From contig JAJDXV010000044.1 in NCBI GenBank assembly GCA_022823085.1, forward strand, positions 1 to 35,113: a stretch of DNA of 35,113 nucleotides, read 5' to 3'. The DNA is from Candidatus Poribacteria bacterium (GTDB lineage Bacteria > Poribacteria > WGA-4E > WGA-3G). Of the stretch, positions 23,080-30,778 are shown piece after piece; within the stretch, counting starts at the first letter, position 1, and every line of letters starts with the position of its first letter. The notes below the pieces were generated by a model that was not told where the DNA came from, made no database searches, and saw only the letters and a list, made by a program, of their open reading frames with translations. A program made the translations under genes and the position numbers.

Positions 23080-24822
23080 ATGGCTAACGAACTGATGACG
23101 AATGAAGAGAATTACGCGTTTGACGTGGCAGGCTACCTACACATTCCGGGTGTTCTCACTCAGGAAGAGGTCGCAGCACTCAACGAGGCATTAGACGCAT
23201 TTGGTGAGAGTGAAACGCTGTTAGGCGGCGACAGTCCGCACCGCGAATTGTTCCGAGATTTACTGGTACATCCGACAATGGTGTGGTATTTGAACCAGAT
23301 CATCGGACACGGTTTCCGACTCGATCAGGCACCGCGATTGTTGGGGCAGCGGGAAGGTGAAACCGGCCTCACACTCACCGGCGGCGATGAACCGAGAAAC
23401 CCGTCCCTGGCATACCGCATACAAAAGGATAGGAGAAGCTGCCAAGGCGTGAAAGCGGTCTGGGTGTTGGACGACATCGAAGAAGGCGACGGCGGACTCG
23501 TCGTTGTTCAGGCGAGCCACAAAAGCAATGTCGAAACACCGAACGACTTGGCAATCGGCGTTGATGATATGGATGTCGTGGTGCAGCCAGAATTCAAGGC
23601 AGGCGACCTATTCTTAATCGCGGAACCGACACTTCAAGGCATTCGTCCGTGGAAAGACGAACCGAAAAGGTTGTTGAGCTACTGGTATGCCGCGCGCGCA
23701 GCAATCCAGTCCAACCCAGTCGGCCCTCACTCGGAAACCGAATCTTTACCGGGATGGGCAGACGAAGCAACGCCAGCGCAAAAGGCGGTCCTGTATGTCC
23801 CTGGGTACAAAGGTTCAAGTCCACCACCTGTACTCAACACAGACGGCGAAGATACATGGGTAGAGGAAGACTCGACGGTCGTTCATCCATCAATTTATAT
23901 GCGCGACCCGAATTCAGGCATCGATGAGAAAGAGTTCTATTTTTGGGATCTGAACGGCTATCTCGTGGTGCGCGGTGTGATGGATGAGCAGTGGCTCGCG
24001 GAGGCAAATGAAGCGGTCGATAAATTCCAAGATCGCATCGTTGTCGGTAGTGAATTGGCGGGTGGATCGATCAGCCAAGCCGGCACAGGGCGTCCGCTCC
24101 TATCGGGTCTATTAAGTCTACCCGATCCGTATAACGATCCCTTCCGTCGCATGATTGCGCATCCTGCTGTGGTGCAGCGACTCAACTGGATGGGCGGTAG
24201 CGGCTATCGTACGGGTGGCGCGACCGTGTTCTGTGCCGTTGAAGGCACATCCGGGCACTCACTCCACGACGGAAATGAACCGATGAGTCCATCCCGCGGT
24301 TATGATTTCAAAAACGGACGCAGCTATGCCGAGACCGTCACGATTACATGGCAATTGCGCGATGTCGAACCCGGACTCGGCGGTTTCGCATGTGTACCCG
24401 GTTCCCACAAGACGCAGTACTCGATGCCACGCGGCATTCGGACATGCGACGACACAATGGGTTTAGTCGTACAACCCGTCATGAAAGCCGGGGATGTCCT
24501 CTTCTTTATGGACGGTGGATGCACGCACGGCGCATTGGCGTGGAGGAATCCGATCCCGAGACGCGGCATTCTGATTAAGTATCAGTCGAAAAATGTCAAT
24601 TGGGGGGGTGGTGTGATTGATCCGCAGGACCGGTGGGGCGATATGGTCGAAGATATGACCGAAGAACAATTCGCTGTCATGCGAGGTCCCGAACGCGATG
24701 GTCGCCATCGGACTGTACCGAGACTGGTTGTAGAAGACGGAGAAGTGTTCGTTTCCTACGATCCTGAAGGCGATAGTTATGCATCAAAGCATCGCCGTAA
24801 ACCCGGTGAAAAACGGTCATAA
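23080..24822 (+). CDS. tandem PhyH-like dioxygenase, N-terminal domain degenerate
   Basis: 580 residues: two PhyH-like domains (about 10-210 and 285-505) joined by a linker with GYKGSSPPP. Both share the pattern FxxxGYLxxxGVL...HP..V..LN...G.GFR. In the C-terminal domain H396 lies in SLHDGNEP, H483 in CTHGALAW and R494/R495 in PRRGILIKY. The motif at the first ligand reads H-D-G, that is HxG rather than the usual HxD. In the N-terminal domain the same places are T100 (TLTGGDEP) and Q186 (TLQG), so metal binding is lost there. The C-terminal domain might still bind iron. Substrate unknown. AGGAGG lies five bases before the ATG. A 14-bp-stem hairpin follows the gene. Confidence 0.85.
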   Translation: MANELMTNEENYAFDVAGYLHIPGVLTQEEVAALNEALDAFGESETLLGGDSPHRELFRDLLVHPTMVWYLNQIIGHGFRLDQAPRLLGQREGETGLTLTGGDEPRNPSLAYRIQKDRRSCQGVKAVWVLDDIEEGDGGLVVVQASHKSNVETPNDLAIGVDDMDVVVQPEFKAGDLFLIAEPTLQGIRPWKDEPKRLLSYWYAARAAIQSNPVGPHSETESLPGWADEATPAQKAVLYVPGYKGSSPPPVLNTDGEDTWVEEDSTVVHPSIYMRDPNSGIDEKEFYFWDLNGYLVVRGVMDEQWLAEANEAVDKFQDRIVVGSELAGGSISQAGTGRPLLSGLLSLPDPYNDPFRRMIAHPAVVQRLNWMGGSGYRTGGATVFCAVEGTSGHSLHDGNEPMSPSRGYDFKNGRSYAETVTITWQLRDVEPGLGGFACVPGSHKTQYSMPRGIRTCDDTMGLVVQPVMKAGDVLFFMDGGCTHGALAWRNPIPRRGILIKYQSKNVNWGGGVIDPQDRWGDMVEDMTEEQFAVMRGPERDGRHRTVPRLVVEDGEVFVSYDPEGDSYASKHRRKPGEKRS

Positions 24823-24836
24823 CAGACGAGTGCTTC

Positions 24837-24879
24837 ATCACTTACCGTTCAGGGAGCGAATCCTCGAACGGTAAGTGAT
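24837..24879 (+). terminator. strong hairpin behind the double-PhyH gene
   Basis: Perfect 14-bp stem ATCACTTACCGTTC / GAACGGTAAGTGAT with a 15-base loop, starting 14 bases after the stop codon. No T-tract follows, so it may be an mRNA-stabilising or bidirectional element rather than a classical intrinsic terminator. Confidence 0.5.
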
Positions 24880-24973
24880 AGCGCAAACAATTTTGTGTCG
24901 CCCAGGATTGTACTGGCGAGTCCTTCTTTTAGAATTCTAACAGTTTTACCGAAGATTGTCAGAAAAAAATAAA

Positions 24974-25441
24974 TTACGAGTTGGTAATCTGTTGTTTCAG
25001 GTTCTCGATTTCTTGGGTGAGGTTTGCAATTTTTCCGTCTTGCTCGCGTATAAGTGCTTCAATTATCCCTCGATCTTTAGGGGTGAGTTCCAGAAAAAGT
25101 TCTTGTACCTCTTCACGGGTGAGCTCCTTAACATTTTTTGTTTCTTGTGCGTTGTCTTTTATGCTCCGCCAGCCTATCATAACCGTCAATACCACCAAAG
25201 GAATCCCTATGAGTGCCATCAGCCCGACGATAAGGCTTGTAACGAGTGAAAGTCTTTTCTCAACGCTTTCATTTTTCGTATTGATGTATTCTTTTATTCC
25301 CTTCTCAAAACTCTCTATTTCCGCGTTGATCTCGTCTTTGACAATCAGACGGATCCTGTTCAGATCGGCATCAGATAACTCACCGAGAGACGGCAGCGCG
25401 ATTGCACAGAATAGGATTGAGAGGGCGAGTATCGTTTTCAT
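24974..25441 (-). CDS. secreted/membrane coiled-coil protein, 155 residues
   Basis: The start is taken at ATG 25441 (MKTILALSILFCAIALPSLG) because AAAGGA lies seven bases upstream; an ATG seven codons earlier lacks this. The signal peptide is followed by a helical region (about 21-65), a membrane helix (about 66-90: LIVGLMALIGIPLVVLTVMIG) and a C-terminal coiled coil (about 110-155, ending KIANLTQEIENLKQQI). Family not recognised. It faces the double-PhyH gene convergently. Confidence 0.65.
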   Translation of the reverse strand: MKTILALSILFCAIALPSLGELSDADLNRIRLIVKDEINAEIESFEKGIKEYINTKNESVEKRLSLVTSLIVGLMALIGIPLVVLTVMIGWRSIKDNAQETKNVKELTREEVQELFLELTPKDRGIIEALIREQDGKIANLTQEIENLKQQITNS

Positions 25442-25509
25442 GAAATATCCTTTGTTAAGCAAAAAGCAGACGCGTAACCACGTAACTCCTGTAAACTGGT
25501 CTACCCTTG

Positions 25510-25648
25510 TTTATAGTAAAACCAAAAAATAAAGAGACACTTTCCTCCCCCCGGTAGGTTCGGTTTTGCGGTGTACTCACCCAAATGCGATCTGCATTCC
25601 AACCGAACCGGTGCGGAGTGTCCTATTAATTCTGAACTTTACTATAAA
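25510..25648. mobile_element. MITE, family C (TTTATAGTAAA ends)
   Basis: Perfect 11-bp terminal inverted repeats TTTATAGTAAA / TTTACTATAAA. Subterminal AGACACT...AGTGTCCT repeats are also inverted. The core has CCGGTAGGTTCGG...CCAACCGAACCGG, which forms a large hairpin. A close copy lies at 29768-29904 and a core remnant at 17901-17972. The rest of the gap up to 25870 holds no recognised gene. Confidence 0.8.
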
Positions 25649-25870
25649 CCAGTCCTATAGAGCATTAAAACATGCAAATAGTATAGCAGTTTTCCTGCTT
25701 TTTGTAAAGAAAAAAGAGTAGATGGAGCAGAGCGATTTAGTTTTACACATTCACTTTATATCTGTGTATAGTCTCTTCTGTAGAAGCACGCTGTGCTCGC
25801 GATGTTCCGATCAAAATGCTTAAAAAACCGAAAATTAAATAACTCCAGAATTCTATTCAGAGGTATCATA

Positions 25871-26767
25871 ATGAAGCACAATAAAGTCCAATGGGAACGG
25901 ATGTTTCCAGACGAATTAGAAGCGGCGTTAGAGGCGTGTCCGATGGTGTATCTACCTTACGGCTTATGCGAACCGCACGGTTGGCACAACGCCGTCGGGA
26001 TGGATGCGATTCGCGCACACGAATGCTCATGTCAGGCAGCGCAAGCACACGGTGGGATTGTCGCACCACCCTTTTACTGGCACTGCCACGAGATCGGCGG
26101 CTACGGGTCATGGGGACACAACCAAGTGAATCAAGAGCGACCGTGGCTAACAGCGATTCCGCCGTGGATGTTTTTGAAGAATATCTGCTATCACATTCGA
26201 GCCGTCGATGCACTCGGTTTCCACGGTGCAATCCTGTTTTCGGGGCATTCGGGGCCGCATCGGTTAGATGTACCGGTGGTGATTGAGGTCATGCAGGCAC
26301 ACGTCGGGGTTCGGATGTATTCGACGATGAGCATCGGCGCGGATATCGAACGTTTCGTGGACGGTAAAGGCTTGGGCGGACACGCCGGACGCGGTGAAAC
26401 ATCCGTGCTTTGGGCAGTCGCACCAGATTGTGTGGATATGTCGCGGATGCCGACCGATGACACACGCGCACCCGATTTCGCAATGGGATCCTTCAACGAA
26501 TCCTCCAGTCGCCGCGTCGGAGAACAGATGGTGGCAGATATTGTGGCGCATTTCGGCGAAAAGACGAAGGAACTGCTCTCGGCATACAAAACGGAAGTGA
26601 CGAATCACACACCCTTGACGTTTGACGATGTGGAAGGGATTTGGGAAGACGAAATCCGACCAAAGTTGGCTGAGCTCGCTTCTTTGCAACCCCCGGAACC
26701 GGCACCCCCTTCCGATTCTCGATGGTATCCCAACGCACAAGCACCCAAAAAAGAGCGGATACTTTAA
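25871..26767 (+). CDS. creatininase-family amidohydrolase
   Basis: 298 residues from ATG 25871 (AGAGG upstream), preferred over an upstream ATG that adds 26 low-quality residues. Metal-binding residues of the creatininase fold are present at the positions known from the Pseudomonas enzyme: E34, H36 and D45 in CEPHGWHNAVGMD. The loop FSGHSGPH gives H126. The usual acidic second-metal ligand (GHxE/N) is glycine here. HAGRGETS (about 170-177) is the conserved HAGxxET motif. The family hydrolyses cyclic amides and includes enzymes of riboflavin/F420 and cofactor maturation. The substrate is unknown. The C-terminal 40 residues are Pro-rich. The frame of the upstream extension is open, but its composition is not gene-like. 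Confidence 0.85.
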   Translation: MKHNKVQWERMFPDELEAALEACPMVYLPYGLCEPHGWHNAVGMDAIRAHECSCQAAQAHGGIVAPPFYWHCHEIGGYGSWGHNQVNQERPWLTAIPPWMFLKNICYHIRAVDALGFHGAILFSGHSGPHRLDVPVVIEVMQAHVGVRMYSTMSIGADIERFVDGKGLGGHAGRGETSVLWAVAPDCVDMSRMPTDDTRAPDFAMGSFNESSSRRVGEQMVADIVAHFGEKTKELLSAYKTEVTNHTPLTFDDVEGIWEDEIRPKLAELASLQPPEPAPPSDSRWYPNAQAPKKERIL

Positions 26768-26774
26768 CAACATT

Positions 26775-26840
26775 AGGACTTACGCATTCCATCTCAAAAT
26801 CCACCTACCCCCCTGATAAGGGGGATCAAGGGGGGTTACG
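26775..26840. repeat. partial family A MITE (left end plus B hairpin)
   Basis: AGGACTTACGCA at 26775 is followed by the CCCCCTGATAAGGGGG block (about 26811-26826). No right end is found before the next gene. It sits directly behind the creatininase-like gene and in front of the membrane-protein pair. Confidence 0.6.
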
Positions 26841-26870
26841 GATTTAGAGCGTTCATCGGAGTCGGTCAAT

Positions 26871-28250
26871 ATGAATTTTAAACACCTCAGTCAATCAATA
26901 CCCATAAAGAAGATAACTATCTGGGCACTATCCATCGGACTTCTATTTTTCGGGTTTTTATCTAATACATGGCGAGTTGCTGAACAGAATTGGTTTGACA
27001 ATCATCAGAAAGACACCGAAAGCCACATTATGGGAAGGATGGTCAAATCTCGCCAAGACGGTATCTTCTCAGCGGGCGGGCTGAATGGTTGGGGGACAGC
27101 GAAAAGCACGGATGCGGAATGGATACCTCCAACGGAAAGGACCCCTCAATATACAGCCTATCTCCACAATCTCACCTTTGAAAATTTTTCAACGTACAAT
27201 TCACAACCCGGCGGTCAAGGCATGATTTTTAGTCTATTGGATAGACTGATTCCATTTTCGCAGCAAACCAAATTAACGTTATTCTATGTGCTGACAGCTT
27301 TACTTTCCGCAATCGCGCTGGCTTTCATCATCGGCTGGTTCTATGAAGCGTTCGGGGGGTGGGTCGCGATATTCGTCATAGCTTCGGTTGTGCTCTCCCA
27401 ATGGTTGACAGTCTTCGGTAAGAATCTCTGGTGGAGTCTATGGGCATTCTACTTGCCGATGCTTGTCGTCCTGTACTTCCTCAAACATCATAGAGAAACC
27501 TTGGATCGACAACACATCAGGTTCGGCATCCTGATCGCCATCGCGGTCTTCATCAAGTGCTTCATCAACGGTTTCGAGTATATCACCACCACGTTGGTCA
27601 TGATGCTGGTGCCGTTCGTCTACTATGCCGTTCTCGACAAGTGGAGCGGTCGCGAGTGTCTGAAATGGTCGTTTGTAGCCGGACTCGGTTCAGGCGTAGC
27701 AATTTTTTTCACGCTCATCCTGCTCTGTTTCCAGATCGGTGCTGTGAAGGACGGGTTCATGGACGGCGTTGCGCATGTGATCTGGTCTTTCGGTAAACGC
27801 ACTTATGGAGAAGCGGAAGACTTTCCACCGGTATATGCTGCGAGTCTGAACGCGGGTACGCTAAGTGTGGTTATGACCTATATGAACGGTGTTTTCTTTG
27901 ACCTCAACAACTATCTATCCATCGAGAACGCTTTCATCTCTAACGTCCTACTGAAGATCCGCTATTATTATCTCATCGTTCTCTTTATAGCGATGTCTGC
28001 TTTACTGTTTTGGCGTAGCCATAAAGTGATGCAGACAGAGCGACAACGACACTTCATTGCCTTAATCTGTGCCACATGGTTTTCAATCTTAGCACCGTTA
28101 TCGTGGTTCGTTATCTTCAAGGCACACTCCTACATCCACACGCACATGAGTTTTCTGCTCTGGCAGATGCCGTTTACACTCTTCGGCTTTGCCGTGTTCG
28201 GTACTGCCGTTATCATACGAGCAAAACGATATGCTCACCACGCAACTTAA
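26871..28250 (+). CDS. polytopic membrane protein, paralogue 1
   Basis: 459 residues with about ten membrane spans. After the first span comes a conserved extracytoplasmic segment (WRVAEQNWFDNHQKDTES, then GRMVKSRQDGIFSAGGL), later SQPGGQGMIFSLLDRLIPFS and many further spans; the end has FKAHSYIHTHMSFLLWQMPF. The arrangement (N-terminal span, large acidic/polar loop, then many helices) would fit a GT-C-type glycosyltransferase or a polysaccharide-related membrane protein, but I do not recognise a family. A GGAG-like site lies before the ATG. The next gene is a paralogue overlapping it by 20 bases. Confidence 0.75.
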   Translation: MNFKHLSQSIPIKKITIWALSIGLLFFGFLSNTWRVAEQNWFDNHQKDTESHIMGRMVKSRQDGIFSAGGLNGWGTAKSTDAEWIPPTERTPQYTAYLHNLTFENFSTYNSQPGGQGMIFSLLDRLIPFSQQTKLTLFYVLTALLSAIALAFIIGWFYEAFGGWVAIFVIASVVLSQWLTVFGKNLWWSLWAFYLPMLVVLYFLKHHRETLDRQHIRFGILIAIAVFIKCFINGFEYITTTLVMMLVPFVYYAVLDKWSGRECLKWSFVAGLGSGVAIFFTLILLCFQIGAVKDGFMDGVAHVIWSFGKRTYGEAEDFPPVYAASLNAGTLSVVMTYMNGVFFDLNNYLSIENAFISNVLLKIRYYYLIVLFIAMSALLFWRSHKVMQTERQRHFIALICATWFSILAPLSWFVIFKAHSYIHTHMSFLLWQMPFTLFGFAVFGTAVIIRAKRYAHHAT

Positions 28251-29595
28251 ATATCTCAGCCAATCAGAACGCATAAGGAAGCACGCCTTATGGGGCGTAT
28301 CAATATTATTCCTATTTTTCGGATTCTATAATAATTTGTGGCGTGTCGCTGAACAGCAGTGGTTCAAAAATCATCAGCGCGGCACTGAAAGCCTTATCAT
28401 CGGAAGGATGGTCAAATCCCGTCAAGACAGCATCTTTTCTGCAGGCGGATTAACAGGATCCGGAACGGAAAAGAAAGCCCAAGGCGATTGGATCAATTCG
28501 GATTGGATTGTCGAGCAATATGCGGCTTATCAGAATATGGGAGCCTTTCCTAATTACTGGGTCTACAAGTCGCAACCGGGTGGACAAGGCATAATTTTCA
28601 GTTTCCTTGATAGGCTCATTCCGCTATCCCCTAAGATCAAGTTAGGGTTCTTCTATGTGTTGACAGCACTCCTTTCAGCAATCGCATTGACATATATTAT
28701 AGGCTGGTTCTACGAAGAATTCGGTCTGTTGGCAGCTACATTCGTGTTGGGGTCAGCAGTGCTCTCCTATTGGTTGACAGGCTTCGGTAAAAACCTCTGG
28801 TGGTGTTTGTGGGCATTCTATCTACCGATGATTTTTGTCTTGTCCTTCCTTAAACGCCACAGAGTTGCAGAGAACCGTCAGTTCATCAGATTTGGAATTT
28901 TGATCTTCATCGCGGTTTCCGTTAAGTGTTTTATCAACGGTTACGAGTACATCACAACCACGCTGGTCATGATGATGACCCCTTGTATCTATTATGCCGT
29001 TCTCGACAAGTGGAGCACGCAGCACTGCTTGAAATGTTCACTTGCAGCGATAACCGGTTCAGGCATAGCAATTTTTCTAAGTCTCATTATGTTATGTTTC
29101 CAGATCGGTGCCGTGAAAGGCGGGTTTATGGACGGTGTGGCGCATGTGATCTATTCCTTTGGAAGGCGCACGTACGGCGAAGCGGGAGACTTCCCGGAAA
29201 AATACGCTGCCAGCCTCCGAGCAGGCACGATGGATGTGGTCATTACCTACCTGTACGGTGTTTTCCTCGATCTCAACAACTATCTATCCATCAAGAACAC
29301 CTTCGTCTCTAACGTGCTATTGAAAATCCGCTATTATTATCTGATAATCCTCTTTACAGTGATGTCGGCACTGCTGTTTTGGCGTAGCCATAAAGAGACA
29401 CTATCAGACCGACGACAGTCCCATATCGCCTTAGTCTGTGCCACATGGTTCTCAATCTTAGCACCGTTATCGTGGTTCGTCATCTTCAAGTCGCACTCCT
29501 ACATCCATACGCACATGAGCTTTCTGCTCTGGCAGATGCCGTTTACGTTCTTCGGCTTTGCAGTGTTCGGATCCGCTATTGATGCTGAGGTTTAG
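28231..29595 (+). CDS. polytopic membrane protein, paralogue 2
   Basis: 454 residues from ATG 28231, chosen because the protein then aligns from its first residues with paralogue 1 (LKYLSQSERIRKHALWGVSI against FKHLSQSIPIKKITIWALSI). About two thirds of positions look identical by eye, including GRMVKSRQD, SQPGGQG, KSHSYIHTHMSFLLWQMPF and FMDGVAHVI. The start lies inside the end of the upstream gene, so translation is probably coupled. The C-terminus (FGSAIDAEV) is shorter than that of paralogue 1. No strong ribosome binding site is visible. Confidence 0.75.
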   Translation: MLTTQLKYLSQSERIRKHALWGVSILFLFFGFYNNLWRVAEQQWFKNHQRGTESLIIGRMVKSRQDSIFSAGGLTGSGTEKKAQGDWINSDWIVEQYAAYQNMGAFPNYWVYKSQPGGQGIIFSFLDRLIPLSPKIKLGFFYVLTALLSAIALTYIIGWFYEEFGLLAATFVLGSAVLSYWLTGFGKNLWWCLWAFYLPMIFVLSFLKRHRVAENRQFIRFGILIFIAVSVKCFINGYEYITTTLVMMMTPCIYYAVLDKWSTQHCLKCSLAAITGSGIAIFLSLIMLCFQIGAVKGGFMDGVAHVIYSFGRRTYGEAGDFPEKYAASLRAGTMDVVITYLYGVFLDLNNYLSIKNTFVSNVLLKIRYYYLIILFTVMSALLFWRSHKETLSDRRQSHIALVCATWFSILAPLSWFVIFKSHSYIHTHMSFLLWQMPFTFFGFAVFGSAIDAEV

Positions 29596-29620
29596 TTTTC
29601 CGATCTCGGTCAACATCATT

Positions 29621-29982
29621 AGGACTTACGCATGGTGCTCTTTTGTACCACAAACTGCATGAAGTTTAAGAATTTAATTCGGTAATGCATCAACAACCTC
29701 TTGGTAGGAGCGAGTGTTTTTGCTGGGGTGTTTCTTAGGCTCGCGATCTTTAACGATTACCGAAATATTTATAGTGACCTCTAAAAATAATAAGACACTT
29801 TCATCCCCCGGTAGGTTCGGTTTTGCGGTGTACTCACCCAAATGCGATCTGCATTCCAACCGAACCGACACAGAGTGTCCTATTAATTCTAAACTTTACT
29901 ATAATCTTCATTTAGTTTGTGACGCAAAAACGCTGTGTTTACAGAAAAATTTCTTCTAACAAAACAGTCTACAGTCAAAATT
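29621..29982. mobile_element. family A MITE (inverted orientation) interrupted by other repeats
   Basis: AGGACTTACGCATGGTGCTC and TTTTGTACCACAAACT (29621-29655) match one half of the 9414-9533 element read in reverse. TTTGTGACGCAAAAACGCTG and the following ACAGAAAAATTTCTTCTAAC (29914-29960) match the other half, ending in a decayed TTGCGTA. The intervening 255 bases include a family C MITE (29768-29904) and other repeat pieces, inserted at the central palindrome. A lone family A right end (TGCGTAAGTCCT) lies at 30135-30146. Confidence 0.65.
29768..29904. mobile_element. MITE, family C, second copy
   Basis: The ends TTTATAGT and ACTATAA are partly decayed; the core is nearly identical to 25549-25614 (CCGGTAGGTTCGG...CCAACCGAACCG). 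It is nested inside the family A element. Confidence 0.7.
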
Positions 29983-30519
29983 GCGTACAGGATCATTCAA
30001 TTCTCGATTTGGATATTAGTTTTGCTTTACGTAAGTGAACGCCTTTAGAAAAGATCGCGAGCACAGCTCGCTCCTACCGGGGAATCATATTCACATAAAT
30101 AAAGCGAATATGTAAAATTGAATGGCCCTGAAATTGCGTAAGTCCTGTCTTGCTATTGGTATCCAGTTGTGGTATACTTAAATGGCGGACAATATGTCTA
30201 CCTATTGAGTTGGTTGATAGGAGGAATAAGCACGGTTTTTCTGCACTATCAATCCCAAATAGTATTTATAGTTGACAATTTCCGTATTGGATCGGCGAGA
30301 ATTGGCATTCCAGTAGAGAATTCCGCAGTGCATTCAGTGTTTTTTCTACGCTTGCTGGTGATCTTCTCGCGCCACGCTTCGCCGCGTCTTCAAGATGGCG
30401 CATGCGGTTTGTTGATTCCCTCCGAAATATCTTGCAGCGACAAGTGCTGCGGTCATGACTTCAGCATCTGACATCTTTTTCGATGTTTCGGACGTGCACC
30501 GATGCTGATATATTTTTTC
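29983..30519. other. gene-poor stretch upstream of the porin promoter
   Basis: Mostly AT-rich sequence with repeat pieces (GCGAGCACAGCTCGC near 30057-30071 and the family A end at 30135-30146). A higher-GC patch at 30276-30458 has one plus-strand frame (QFPYWIGENWHSSREFRSAF, then FSTLAGDLLAPRFAASSRWR) that reads like a gene remnant, but it lacks a start codon and a ribosome binding site. No gene is called. Confidence 0.4.
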
Positions 30520-30548
30520 TTGACGATTTTTATCAGGTCAGGTAAAAT
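30520..30548 (+). promoter_or_regulatory. sigma-70-like promoter of the porin-transporter unit
   Basis: TTGACG (30520-30525), a 17-base spacer and TAAAAT (30543-30548). The match to the consensus is close and the orientation fits the following genes. A start site near 30555 would give a leader of about 225 bases. Confidence 0.6.
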
Positions 30549-30778
30549 CGTTTTTGGACTGGCAGCCTCGAAAGTTTTTTGGGTGTGCAGAGAGGGAAGT
30601 ACCCCCAATCCTTCAAAAGAAGCATGACAGAACACTATCGGGATAGAGCACGCCAATCTGAAATCGAATAATCTACAAACGTCAACGCCGAAGAGTTCCA
30701 TGAAACTCCGAGTTGGCAAAACCTTGGATGTCGTTTGCCGGATGAAGACGACGGCACCCGCAACAAAGGAGAGAATAG
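30549..30778 (+). promoter_or_regulatory. long 5' leader of the porin gene
   Basis: About 225 untranslated bases with several local inverted segments, for example GGAGTTTCATGGAACTC-type pairing (GAGTTCCATGAAACTC near 30694-30709) and CGTTTGCCGG...CGACGGCA near 30729-30752. It ends in AAAGGAGAG before the ATG. No known riboswitch class is recognised. It could be a structured regulatory leader or simply a long untranslated region. Confidence 0.35.

Noticed and set aside
30169..30471. Plus-strand frame of about 100 codons before the porin promoter
   Set aside because: No ribosome binding site, Cys/His-rich tail of low plausibility, and a competing frame looks more gene-like.
30549..30778. Known riboswitch in the porin leader
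   Set aside because: I compared the visible motifs with common classes (c-di-GMP, c-di-AMP, cobalamin, fluoride, guanidine) from memory and found no match.
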